Source of the DNA: Selenomonadaceae bacterium | Lineage (GTDB): Bacteria; Bacillota; Negativicutes; Selenomonadales; Selenomonadaceae | Length of the DNA: 64,000 nt | Reading direction: 5' to 3' | NCBI GenBank assembly: GCA_017476005.1 | Contig: JAFVEM010000035.1 | Location: 1-64,000, forward strand | Part shown: in pieces, positions 1 to 7,807 of the stretch | How positions within the stretch are numbered: the first letter of the stretch is position 1 | Layout of the letters: the number at the start of each line of letters is the position of its first letter | Program-made: the position numbers and the translations under genes | The notes under the pieces: model-generated | Database searches by the model: none | What the model saw: only the letters and a program-made list of their open reading frames with translations | What the model was told of the DNA's origin: nothing

Positions 1-59
1 ATGCTGTATAATCTCTGTGTGTGATGTTGTTTGATTCCATACTGCAATATTACACATAC

Positions 60-92
60 CCCACAAAGTTTCCTGCTTTGTGGGATTTTTTT
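60..92 (+). terminator. Intrinsic terminator of the gene left of the window
   Basis: A 9-bp stem (cccacaaag at 60-68 pairing with ctttgtggg at 76-84) with a 7-nt loop is followed by a run of seven T. It points rightward, so it probably ends a gene lying left of the window. Positions 1-59 hold no recognisable coding sequence. Confidence 0.8.
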
Positions 93-100
93 CGCTAAAA

Positions 101-137
101 AGGGGCTACCACACGATAATTATGTGCGACAGCCCCT
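101..137. terminator. Terminator downstream of the toxin-antitoxin pair
   Basis: The arms aggggct (101-107) and agcccct (131-137) pair, with partial pairing continuing inward (cacac with gtgcg). There are T-runs on both strands, so it can work in both directions. It ends the leftward toxin-antitoxin transcript. Read on the minus strand, the GGGGCTGTCGCACA half recurs in the hairpin at 45239-45290. Confidence 0.75.
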
Positions 138-141
138 TTTT

Positions 142-405
142 TTACTTATCCCGGTAGTGTGAGCCGCATTGGAGAATAAAGGCCGTGTCGTCTGTTATTT
201 TGTACACCACTCTATTCGTATCGTCGATCCTCCGACTCCAACATTCGCTTAGATCGTACTTGAGCGGTTCCGGTGAGCCGATGCCTTCGTAACCGTTACG
301 ACGTATATCCTCCAACAACTTGTTGATGCGTTTTAAGGTCTTTTTGTCCTGTCCCTGCCAATAACAGTAGTCATTCCACGCCTGTTCAGACCAAGCCAGT
401 ATCAT
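142..405 (-). CDS. yoeB: Txe/YoeB-family mRNA interferase toxin
   Basis: This is a ribosome-dependent mRNA endonuclease of a type II toxin-antitoxin system. The 87 residues match the usual YoeB length of about 85. The catalytic set of E. coli YoeB sits at identical positions here: Glu46, Arg65, His83 and the penultimate-region Tyr84. The KRIN...LL..I and WSRRID..NR.VY blocks are typical of the family. The start codon overlaps the antitoxin stop codon by 4 bp (ATGA), so the toxin is translationally coupled behind its antitoxin and expressed from the promoter at 684-712. The partner is a RelB/DinJ-like protein and not the YefM/Phd type that pairs with E. coli YoeB. With all catalytic residues present, the toxin is probably active. 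Confidence 0.93.
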   Translation of the reverse strand: MILAWSEQAWNDYCYWQGQDKKTLKRINKLLEDIRRNGYEGIGSPEPLKYDLSECWSRRIDDTNRVVYKITDDTAFILQCGSHYRDK

Positions 406-662
406 TGTTCTACCTCGATTGGTTCGTGAATGGTGTAGCGGCCGGCATTGACTTCAGCCAGACTTTGCCGGATGCGGTTTAGATTTTCTTCGCTGTAAAA
501 TGGGTCGCGTTCGATAACGAAGGGAATTCGCTGCGCCTTGATGACGGCTCTGACAAAAATATTGATAGCGGCCGAGACATTTAACCCTACGTCGTGGCAA
601 AAGTTTTCAAAGGATTGTTTGTCACGGCTGTCTAGGCGTACGCTTAATGTAGCTTGTGCCAT
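402..662 (-). CDS. relB: RelB/DinJ-family antitoxin
   Basis: An 86-residue antitoxin. The N-terminal ~45 residues have the ribbon-helix-helix pattern of RelB/DinJ proteins (ATLSVRLDSRDKQSFENFC, then a Gly-Leu-Asn-x-Ser-x-Ala-Ile-Asn-Ile-Phe segment). The basic/proline IPFVIERDPFYSEEN segment is a hallmark of the family. The C-terminal part should wrap the toxin. I chose the ATG at 662 because AGAGGTG lies 6 nt upstream. The frame stays open further upstream, but that would place the start inside the promoter. It should repress its own operon through the TACAT-N3-ATGTA inverted repeat at 688-700. Confidence 0.9.
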   Translation of the reverse strand: MAQATLSVRLDSRDKQSFENFCHDVGLNVSAAINIFVRAVIKAQRIPFVIERDPFYSEENLNRIRQSLAEVNAGRYTIHEPIEVEQ

Positions 663-683
663 AATAATCACCTCTTGCCATCC

Positions 684-712
684 ATTATACATCGTATGTA
701 AGACATTAGCAA
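684..712 (-). promoter_or_regulatory. Toxin-antitoxin promoter with embedded operator
   Basis: On the minus strand, TTGCTA (712-707), a 17-bp spacer and TATAAT (689-684) make a strong sigma70-type promoter about 20 bp upstream of the antitoxin start. An inverted repeat TACAT-CGT-ATGTA (688-700) lies in the spacer and touches the -10 box. That is the expected place for an autoregulatory operator bound by a ribbon-helix-helix antitoxin. The operator role is inferred. Confidence 0.7.
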
Positions 713-793
713 CAAAACTAAAAAAGGTCAGGCGCAAAACCTATGGGGTAGAACAAATTTTCCCCCAAAATACCACCATTGCGAAAAAAATTG

Positions 794-822
794 TTGACAG
801 GCCGTACTGACTCGTGTAGAAT
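794..822 (+). promoter_or_regulatory. Promoter of the 26-kb glycan operon
   Basis: TTGACA (794-799), exactly 17 bp, then TAGAAT (817-822): a near-consensus sigma70 promoter. Transcription would start about 829-831, at the first TTG of the reading frame, so translation probably starts downstream at an ATG. I see no other promoter as good before the terminator at 27271, which suggests one long transcript. Confidence 0.8.
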
Positions 823-872
823 AACGAACGTTGAATAAGGGAAGGCTTCGCATTCAGGGATTACGCGAGTCT

Positions 873-3419
873 ATGGAGGGTATGGCAGTGGCTATCAAAC
901 AGCGCGTAATGACAAAACTTAACGCTACCACGGCGGAGTTGCGCGCCGCTTCGATAAGTGCGGCCATAGAGGACTTAAAGGGCGCACGCGACCTGTGCCA
1001 CCGGGGTCTGCCGGCCAAGTACAACGCTTTGTACGACGAAGTTTTTGCCGGGGTGCTGGGTGTCCTCGCAACTCAGGAGGTAGGCGATGCTACGGCTGAA
1101 GTTCTGTCCCTGTGTATAGACCTGCTACAGGAGGTTGGCGACAATCTTTCTCGCGAGAGTCACTTCAAGAAAGAGATTGTCTTTTTACCCTATCAAGTTT
1201 CAATGTTTGATTCGATGGAGAGTGTCTGGCAAGCGGCGGTGAACGATAGCGAGCATGCCATTGCCTATGTGATGCCTTTGCCGTATTTTGATCGTACCCC
1301 TGAGGGAAATGTGAACGCGTGGCATTGTGATATTGGTAAATTTCCCCGTTATGTACCGGTGTTGGATTATCGGCGTTTGGATTTAGCCGCTATGCATCCT
1401 GATATAATTATCGTTCATAATCCATATGATAATTATAATTTGACGACGGCTGTGGATGAACGATTCTGTTCCCATCACCTCAAGGAATACACTGACTTGT
1501 TGGTTTATATCCCCTATTATGTGGTGACGGGGGAAATGCAGGAATTGCAGGGGCGTATCCCACCGCTGTTCAATATGGATTACATCGTGGTACAGGCGGA
1601 ATCCCTCATCAAGTATTTTTCGCCGGATCTCCCACGGAAGAAGTTTCTGCCCTTAGGTTCTCCCAAAATTGACCGAGTGGTATCTTTGTGTCAGAATCCT
1701 CCGTTACCGCCTCCGGCTTGGCGAGAGAAGATGCGCGGCCGCAGAGTTTATTTCTACAACACCAGCCTTAACACTATGCTGGGGGACACAGAACGTTTTT
1801 TGGAAAAATTGCGCTATGTATTCGCCTGTTTTCGGGAGAGAACCGATGTCTGCCTCTTGTGGCGACCGCATCCCCTCCTTGTCTCTACCATGGGGAGTAT
1901 GCGTCCTGAGTGTTTGGCGGAGTATGAAGAATTGCGCGATGGTTTTATCGCCGAGGGCTTTGGTATTTACGACGATACTCTCGATATGGAAAAATCCTTG
2001 GCGCTCTCCGATGCCTACATCGGAGACGAAGCCAGTAGCGTACCTGTCCTCTTCGGCATGACTGGCAAGCCGGTTTTTTATCTGAACAACCGTTTGCATC
2101 ATTTGCCTCAAAAAGATGATTGGTTGGGTAGTATAAACCGCGTATGGGATTTTTTCACCTCCGATTGGTTAAAACCCTACGGCAATCAGCTGTGGTACGC
2201 GCCCCAGAGGGACTTCCATTATCATTATGTGGCTGATTTGAGTGAATACGGTGGTAATAGCTACTACGGCTACATGATGCCACTGGATGGTAAGCTCTAC
2301 ATCTGTCCGAACAACGCTCAGGATATTGTGGTGGCGGCAGAGGGGAGAATCGTCGATAGGATACCGCTGGAGAAACGATGGGAAAAACCGGGTTCCTTTT
2401 CCGGCGCTTTTTGGGTCTATGACGAAGACTACTTTTTCTTGGCGCCTATGCTGTACCCGGCGGTGGTGCGGTATGATTATCGCCAGCGTAAGCTGGACTA
2501 CCTGCCTTGCCCCAATGAACTGTTTGTCAGGGAAATTGAGGGCGAAAAGTGGCGTGGTGCCGTATTTTGTTGGCGCGAGTGGCTGATCTTCGGTTCGCCG
2601 ATTGACGATCAGGCTTTTGCGCTTAACCGTCACACTTTGGAAACGAAGACCATGAACGGCCTTTGCCATGCCAAATTCGGCGGCAGTATGTTCGCCCTGT
2701 GTCGCGAGTGGGGTGATGATGATTACTACTTTTTCCCCTATGTGGGCAGAAAAGTCACGCGCTGGAATTTGGCTACGGGGGCGGCGCAAGAGTACGCACT
2801 TCCCGATAATTTCCGGTGTGAACACCCCCTGACGGGACAGGTCAGCGACGTTCGTCCTTTTTCCAGCGGTATTTTCCAAGATGAAAAGACCATTCTCCTA
2901 TCACCTCTGTGGGGTAATATGTTCGTCAAATTTCACCTTGATACAGGGATTATGGAGGAGTGGCAGACGCCCTTCCCAGTCAATCCTCAGGGGAAAAATG
3001 ACTATTACCATGCCGGAACCACGGGTCACTTTATCGCTGATTTGGAACTTGATTCGGTTTCCGACACTTACAAACCTAAAGGCTATCATTTTTACTACAC
3101 CCCGGAGCGTCGGCGTTATCATTTTGATCCCCAGACCGAAAAATTTACGCCGCTGGAGCAAGACACCGTCATCGACGAGGCGGAGTTGCGTCGTCATGTG
3201 ATGGGGTTCGGCCAAAGGTCTGAACAGGGAGCCTACGGTTGCTGGGAGGATGTTTTCAATACCTTGCCGGATTTCCTCAACGGACGGACAACCGGCGCGC
3301 CTTTCAGCAAAGAGAGACAGCTGGCGGTCTATGGGCAAAGAGTGGCCAACATCGACGGCACGGCCGGTGTTAAAATCTATGAATTTCTGCGTGACCATGG
3401 GAAGAGGGAGGTTGCATGA
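873..3419 (+). CDS. CDP-glycerol-transferase-like GT-B protein with a beta-propeller-like C-terminal half
   Basis: About 848 residues. Roughly residues 90-420 look like a TagB/TagF-type GT-B enzyme: a segment of the GSPKID kind, then WRPHPL, then SDAYIGDEASSVP followed by GKPVFYLN. These parallel the RxHP and D-x-SS-x..K-P motifs of CDP-glycerol glycerophosphotransferases. From about residue 440 on, repeated W/Y-rich strands with a four-stranded-blade rhythm (GKLYICPN, AFWVYDEDYFFLAP, LIFGSP, FALCREW, ILLSPLWG) suggest a beta-propeller, perhaps binding substrate. The start is uncertain. The frame is open from TTG 831, but the promoter puts the transcription start there, so ATG 873 or 882 is more likely. 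It overlaps the next gene by 4 bp. The domain call is moderately sure; the substrate is inferred. Confidence 0.75.
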   Translation: MEGMAVAIKQRVMTKLNATTAELRAASISAAIEDLKGARDLCHRGLPAKYNALYDEVFAGVLGVLATQEVGDATAEVLSLCIDLLQEVGDNLSRESHFKKEIVFLPYQVSMFDSMESVWQAAVNDSEHAIAYVMPLPYFDRTPEGNVNAWHCDIGKFPRYVPVLDYRRLDLAAMHPDIIIVHNPYDNYNLTTAVDERFCSHHLKEYTDLLVYIPYYVVTGEMQELQGRIPPLFNMDYIVVQAESLIKYFSPDLPRKKFLPLGSPKIDRVVSLCQNPPLPPPAWREKMRGRRVYFYNTSLNTMLGDTERFLEKLRYVFACFRERTDVCLLWRPHPLLVSTMGSMRPECLAEYEELRDGFIAEGFGIYDDTLDMEKSLALSDAYIGDEASSVPVLFGMTGKPVFYLNNRLHHLPQKDDWLGSINRVWDFFTSDWLKPYGNQLWYAPQRDFHYHYVADLSEYGGNSYYGYMMPLDGKLYICPNNAQDIVVAAEGRIVDRIPLEKRWEKPGSFSGAFWVYDEDYFFLAPMLYPAVVRYDYRQRKLDYLPCPNELFVREIEGEKWRGAVFCWREWLIFGSPIDDQAFALNRHTLETKTMNGLCHAKFGGSMFALCREWGDDDYYFFPYVGRKVTRWNLATGAAQEYALPDNFRCEHPLTGQVSDVRPFSSGIFQDEKTILLSPLWGNMFVKFHLDTGIMEEWQTPFPVNPQGKNDYYHAGTTGHFIADLELDSVSDTYKPKGYHFYYTPERRRYHFDPQTEKFTPLEQDTVIDEAELRRHVMGFGQRSEQGAYGCWEDVFNTLPDFLNGRTTGAPFSKERQLAVYGQRVANIDGTAGVKIYEFLRDHGKREVA

Positions 3420-4750
3420 CCAAGGTTATCACCTATGGTACCTTTGATTTGTTTCATGTAGGACATTACCGTTTGCTGGAACGCGCCAAGGCTTTGGGGG
3501 ATTACCTCATAGTCGGAGTTACCACGGAGGCTTTCGACCAAGCCCGGGGCAAGCTCAATGTGGTGGATTCTCTGGTAACGCGGATGGAAAACGTGAAGCA
3601 GACGGGCTTTGCCGATGAAATTATCATCGAAGCCTCCGAAGGGCAGAAATTCTCGGATATTAAAAAATATGGCATTGACATTTTCACCGTGGGTTCCGAT
3701 TGGCAGGGGAAATTCGATTATTTAAAAGACTACTGCCGCGTGGTTTATCTGGAGCGAACCAAGAATGTTTCCAGCACCATGCTCAGAGCAAAACGGTGCA
3801 GTATTCGCCGCATAGGTATCATTGGTACGGGACGCATCGCCGGCAGATTTATGGACGAAGCGCGAGCGGTGAGCGGTATCGAACCCCAAGGGGTATATAA
3901 TCCCCACCCGGAAAGTACCCGGCGTTTTGCCAAGCGTTGGGATTTGAATCCCTATGATAGTCTGGAGAAATTTTTCGCCGATATTGACGTGGCTTATGTG
4001 GCCTCACCCCATGAGACCCATTACGCGTATGTGAAAGCGGCTTTGGAGCATGGCAAACACGTTATTTGCGAAAAACCGCTGGCGCTGAAGAAGGCGCAAG
4101 CGAAGGAACTTTTTGACTGCGCCACGGCGCGAGAATTGGTGCTGTTGGAGGGAGTCAAAACCGCCTATTGCCCCGGCTTTAGGAAACTTTTGGGAATTGC
4201 CTGTAGCGGTAAAATCGGCGCCATCAGAAACGTGGAAGCCTGTTTTACCAAACTGGAAAATCCGCAAACTAGGGAACTGACGGACGAAGAATACGGTGGT
4301 AGTTTCTTGGAACTGGGCAGTTATGTGTTGCTCCCCATTTTGAAACTCTTCGGGCTGGAATATGACGAGTTACGCTTCGAGTCTATATGGGGCGAAAACG
4401 GGTTGGATTTGTTTACCAAGGTTTCCTTTCGCTACCCTCATGGGCTGGCCACGGCTACCTGCGGCCTAGGGGTAAAAGCGGAAGGTCGGCTCCTCATCGC
4501 CGGCACCTTGGGGTATATCGTGGTAGAGGCACCTTGGTGGAAGACCAGTTATTTTGAGGTGCATTACGAAGACCCGAACAAGGTGGAAAAATACACGGAA
4601 CCATATCTGGCTGCCGGGCTACGCTATGAGATCAGCGACTTTTTGGCGCAGCTGGGGACGGAAAAAAACGACTTCAAGCTGACTAGGCAGGAATCCATCG
4701 CCATGGCTGCTATCATGGAAGCATTTCGGGAGGCGAAGGAACGTGGCTAA
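3416..4750 (+). CDS. Fusion: glycerol-3-phosphate-type cytidylyltransferase plus Gfo/Idh/MocA oxidoreductase
   Basis: The 444 residues hold two enzymes. Residues 1-~130 are a TagD-like cytidylyltransferase: TYGTFDLFHVGHYRLLERA contains the HxGH nucleotide-binding motif, and the domain ends with the K-N-V-S-S-T-M-L motif of this family. Residues ~135-444 are a Gfo/Idh/MocA dehydrogenase, with a Rossmann G-I-I-G-T-G-R-I-A-G motif and the conserved E-K-P at H-V-I-C-E-K-P-L. The first domain would make CDP-glycerol or a relative from CTP. The second would oxidise or reduce a sugar or polyol, perhaps the precursor of the same donor. The fusion implies linked steps. It is coupled to its neighbours by overlaps of 4 bp upstream and 8 bp downstream. 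Confidence 0.88.
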   Translation: MTKVITYGTFDLFHVGHYRLLERAKALGDYLIVGVTTEAFDQARGKLNVVDSLVTRMENVKQTGFADEIIIEASEGQKFSDIKKYGIDIFTVGSDWQGKFDYLKDYCRVVYLERTKNVSSTMLRAKRCSIRRIGIIGTGRIAGRFMDEARAVSGIEPQGVYNPHPESTRRFAKRWDLNPYDSLEKFFADIDVAYVASPHETHYAYVKAALEHGKHVICEKPLALKKAQAKELFDCATARELVLLEGVKTAYCPGFRKLLGIACSGKIGAIRNVEACFTKLENPQTRELTDEEYGGSFLELGSYVLLPILKLFGLEYDELRFESIWGENGLDLFTKVSFRYPHGLATATCGLGVKAEGRLLIAGTLGYIVVEAPWWKTSYFEVHYEDPNKVEKYTEPYLAAGLRYEISDFLAQLGTEKNDFKLTRQESIAMAAIMEAFREAKERG

Positions 4751-5561
4751 AACCGAGGTATGGGCGCATCGAGGCGCGTCGGGCTGGGACAAGCAGTACG
4801 CCGCCGAGAACACCATGCCGGCCTTTCGGAAAGCGGTAGAAATGGGAGCCGACGGCATCGAATTGGATGTCCAACTCACGAAAGACGGCGAAGTGGTCAT
4901 CTGCCACGACGAGCGTATAGACCGCACCGCTAGGGGACGAGGCTGGCTCAAAGACTTCACCCTAAAGGAACTGAAGCAAATAGACTTCGGCAAACCCCAT
5001 GCAGAACAAGGCTTTGCGGCCATTCCCACCCTACGCGAGTTTTTGGAATTTGCCAGACCTTTGGACATTAAGGTTGATATCGAACTGAAAACCGGCTTTC
5101 TTTATTATGACAGACTGGAGGAAAAGACGGCGCGATTGGTGCAGGAATTTGGCATGGGGGAGAGAGCGATTTATTCCTCTTTCAACCATTACAGCTTGCA
5201 AAAACTAAAGTGTGAGTTTAACAACGCTCAAATTGGCCTTCTTATAGGGCAGAACACCCTGCATATCCCGGAAGATGTTGCAGTGTTGAAAGCAAATGCT
5301 GTTCATCCGCCGGAATCCATGGTGACAAGAGAGTATATCGAAAACTGTCATGCTAATGGTATTAAGGTACATACTTGGACGGTGGATAGTCCCGAGAGGA
5401 TGAGGGAGCTGGTGGATTTAGGCGTGGATGCTTTTATTACGGATTGCCCGGATAGTGGGAGGAAAGTGGTGGAGGAGGGGAAAAGGTGGATACGAACAAC
5501 TTACGAAGAAAATTGGCAAAGGATTCAGATGCGAAAATTGCAACATTCATCGAGGATATAA
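4743..5561 (+). CDS. Glycerophosphodiester phosphodiesterase (GDPD family)
   Basis: A TIM-barrel enzyme that hydrolyses glycerophosphodiesters to glycerol-3-phosphate plus an alcohol. Diagnostic motifs are HRGASG near residue 9, AENTMPAF, and GIELDVQLTKDGEVVICHD (metal-binding Glu/Asp and catalytic His). A KVDIELK strand follows, with VHTWTVD and DAFITDCPD near the C-terminus. It starts at GTG 4743 behind GGAGGCGAAGGA. There is no signal peptide, so it should be cytoplasmic and could supply glycerol-3-phosphate for the neighbouring cytidylyltransferase. The last ~25 residues lie in a 76-bp overlap with the next gene and look non-conserved. The original stop was probably lost at a recombination junction. 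Confidence 0.92.
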   Translation: MAKTEVWAHRGASGWDKQYAAENTMPAFRKAVEMGADGIELDVQLTKDGEVVICHDERIDRTARGRGWLKDFTLKELKQIDFGKPHAEQGFAAIPTLREFLEFARPLDIKVDIELKTGFLYYDRLEEKTARLVQEFGMGERAIYSSFNHYSLQKLKCEFNNAQIGLLIGQNTLHIPEDVAVLKANAVHPPESMVTREYIENCHANGIKVHTWTVDSPERMRELVDLGVDAFITDCPDSGRKVVEEGKRWIRTTYEENWQRIQMRKLQHSSRI

Positions 5562-6535
5562 AATCACAAAAAAGAGTGTTCCTGTATGGTGCCGGAATGG
5601 TAGCAGGAAAGCTAATCGAGTGTCTGCAATCTTATAAAATTGATAATGTTGAGGTCGTTATTGTTAGTGATGGTCATAAAAAGGAAACCTCTTTCATGGG
5701 GTTCCCGATCATGGAGTTATCCACGGTTAGATTTTTACCAGGAGATTGCATAGTACTTGCCGTAGTGGAATGGAAACAGGCGGATTTGCACGAGCAATTA
5801 TCATCGATAGAACTTCCAGAAAATGTTGTTATTTATGAACAGAAGGTAATTATATCTTTAAAAGATATGGAAGAATTCTATAATGGTGTTTGCATCGATG
5901 GCTATTTTTTTAGTGCATATTCGACTTTAAATGATTTAGGACATAGGTATGGAACCGATAAGGCGGAAGGAAAACATAATTATTTACATAAGTATGAATT
6001 CTTTTTGCGCCAGTTTCAATCGGAGCCTATGTTGTTGATTGAATTGGGTGTATTCGATGGCAGTAGTATAAGGATGTGGGCGGAATATTTTCACAATGGA
6101 CGTATTCTAGGGGTCGATATTGATGAAAGATGCCTAAAAATCAAGGGTAATAACTATGAATGTATGAGGCGCGATTTGTCTAAATCTGAAGTTTTGGAAG
6201 AGATAGGTCATTATTCGCCAGCAATTATTATAGATGATGCATCTCATATGTGGAGTCACCAAATTATGGCATTGTCTATTTTATTTTCTAAATTAAAATC
6301 GGGAGGCATATACATCGTAGAAGATATAGGAACAAGTTTTGGGAAATTTCGAGATATGTATTTTAATGATGCCACAATTAGTGCCTATGAGTTTTTGTCC
6401 ATAATTTGCGAATTGGTGACAGGTAAGGAATTGAGGGACACGAATAATTTGTTTATAAATGAGGCTCGAGAGATAGCCGAGCAAGTTGATATGATAACGT
6501 TTATCTATGGAAGTTGCATTATAGTAAAAAGGTAG
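5486..6535 (+). CDS. Rossmann 'GxG' module plus class I SAM methyltransferase (CmcI-like)
   Basis: 349 residues. Residues ~28-125 form the shared module: RVFLYGAGMVAGKL, a V-V-I-V-S-D-G strand, then a C-I-V-L-A-V strand. Residues ~150-349 are a class I methyltransferase of the cephalosporin-hydroxylase-like sort: LLIELGVFDGSS as the SAM-binding motif, then ILGVDIDERC, AIIIDDASH and GGIYIVEDIG. The likely substrate is a sugar or sugar-phosphate of the glycan. It starts at GTG 5486 just after a strong GGAGGAGGGG, and that start lies inside the previous gene. The 76-bp overlap is unusual. The DNA becomes clearly AT-rich from here on. It has the same two-part plan as the protein at 26241. Confidence 0.8.
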   Translation: MDTNNLRRKLAKDSDAKIATFIEDIKSQKRVFLYGAGMVAGKLIECLQSYKIDNVEVVIVSDGHKKETSFMGFPIMELSTVRFLPGDCIVLAVVEWKQADLHEQLSSIELPENVVIYEQKVIISLKDMEEFYNGVCIDGYFFSAYSTLNDLGHRYGTDKAEGKHNYLHKYEFFLRQFQSEPMLLIELGVFDGSSIRMWAEYFHNGRILGVDIDERCLKIKGNNYECMRRDLSKSEVLEEIGHYSPAIIIDDASHMWSHQIMALSILFSKLKSGGIYIVEDIGTSFGKFRDMYFNDATISAYEFLSIICELVTGKELRDTNNLFINEAREIAEQVDMITFIYGSCIIVKR

Positions 6536-6553
6536 TTAGCATGAAGCCAAATT

Positions 6554-7807
6554 ATGAATAATATACAAAATAAAATTTACATATTCAAAAGAGAATTGCT
6601 GGCTTGGGTGAATCGAATAGCGTTCTATATATGTAGAATCTTTCCTGTTAAGAAAAAATTGATTGCTGTATGTAGTTTTGAAGGCAAAGGTGGTTTTGGT
6701 TGCAATCCTAAATACATAGTCCGAGAATTACAGCGTAGAAATAATGGCTTTGAATTTGTGTGGCTCGTGAATGATTTACAAAAGGAATTCCCCGAATATA
6801 TAAGTAAAGTACCGAATACTTTATGGCACAGGGCTTACTGGCTATCTAGAGCGAGAATTTGGATTGATAACTATAGGACACCTTATGGAACAATAAAAAG
6901 AAGTGGTCAATTTTATATTAATGTCAATCATTATACATTAAGCATAAAGTGTACTGGGTTATTACGGGGCGAGAAATTTTCCACAATGGCGTATAAAGTC
7001 AGTAGAAATGATTCCAAAACGATGGATGCTTTGGTTATAGATTCAATTTGGGGGGAATTGATTTCCCCAAGAGGTCTCTTGTTCGCAGGACCATACTTGA
7101 AAATTGGTGCTCCGAGATGCGATGCCCTAAATGGAGAATATGTACAAAATGCAAGGAAATATCTCAGAAAGAAACATGGTTTGGCTGAAGATGCAAAAAT
7201 AGTGATGTATGCCCCAACCTTCAGAGAAGAAGAAAGAGATGGCAAGCGTAGTGTATTTAAAGCTCAATCAGCTCTAGATTTTTCCAGACTACTTTCTAAT
7301 CTAACCAAAAGATTTGGTGGTACTTGGCATTTATGCACTAGATTTCATCCACAAGTCGCGGAACAAATGTTAAATGTGTCCAGTGATCTCACTATGAATA
7401 ATGCATTTGATGAGAGTCAAGCCGATGATCTGTATGAAATTTTACCTGGTGTCGATGCATATATAACCGATTATTCAAGTGCCTCTTTCGAGGCTTGTTT
7501 GGCTCGCATACCTGTGTTTTTATATGCTGATGATGTAAAAGAGTATTGTACATCTCGCGGTGGTCTAATGTGGGATTTCTTGAGTACGGACAGGAAACAT
7601 ATAACCAACAATAAAGCGCTATTGCCTAGTTTAAACATTGCACTCCCTTTTACGATGGCAAGGAATAACGATGAGTTGGAATATGATGTTTTAAATTTTA
7701 ATAGTCAAGTATATAGCAATAACATAAAAATCTTCGTGAATAAACTTGGTGTTGTATTTGACGGCAAGGCTAGTGCTAGACTGGCTGATATAATAGAAAG
7801 CTTATGA
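6554..7807 (+). CDS. CDP-glycerol:poly(glycerophosphate) glycerophosphotransferase-like protein
   Basis: 417 residues of the TagB/TagF family (Glyphos_transf). An N-terminal amphipathic/hydrophobic helix (AFYICRIFPV) could attach it to the inner face of the membrane. Family motifs follow in order: FEFVWLVND, MYAPTFREE, CTRFHP (the RxHP motif), then the DAYITDYSSASFEACL donor-site motif. It should transfer glycerol-phosphate from CDP-glycerol to a glycan or lipid acceptor. It therefore partners the cytidylyltransferase domain at 3416 and the phosphodiesterase at 4743. Its stop overlaps the next start by 4 bp. It is one of the most secure functional anchors of the operon. Confidence 0.9.
   Translation: MNNIQNKIYIFKRELLAWVNRIAFYICRIFPVKKKLIAVCSFEGKGGFGCNPKYIVRELQRRNNGFEFVWLVNDLQKEFPEYISKVPNTLWHRAYWLSRARIWIDNYRTPYGTIKRSGQFYINVNHYTLSIKCTGLLRGEKFSTMAYKVSRNDSKTMDALVIDSIWGELISPRGLLFAGPYLKIGAPRCDALNGEYVQNARKYLRKKHGLAEDAKIVMYAPTFREEERDGKRSVFKAQSALDFSRLLSNLTKRFGGTWHLCTRFHPQVAEQMLNVSSDLTMNNAFDESQADDLYEILPGVDAYITDYSSASFEACLARIPVFLYADDVKEYCTSRGGLMWDFLSTDRKHITNNKALLPSLNIALPFTMARNNDELEYDVLNFNSQVYSNNIKIFVNKLGVVFDGKASARLADIIESL

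Noticed and set aside
538-810. Plus-strand frame of 90 codons across the antitoxin promoter
   Set aside because: It lies antisense to the antitoxin gene and its promoter, ends beside the operon promoter, and has no ribosome site.
2169-2879. Long minus-strand frame inside the first operon gene
   Set aside because: It is antisense to a well-supported propeller-like coding region and its product shows no family features.
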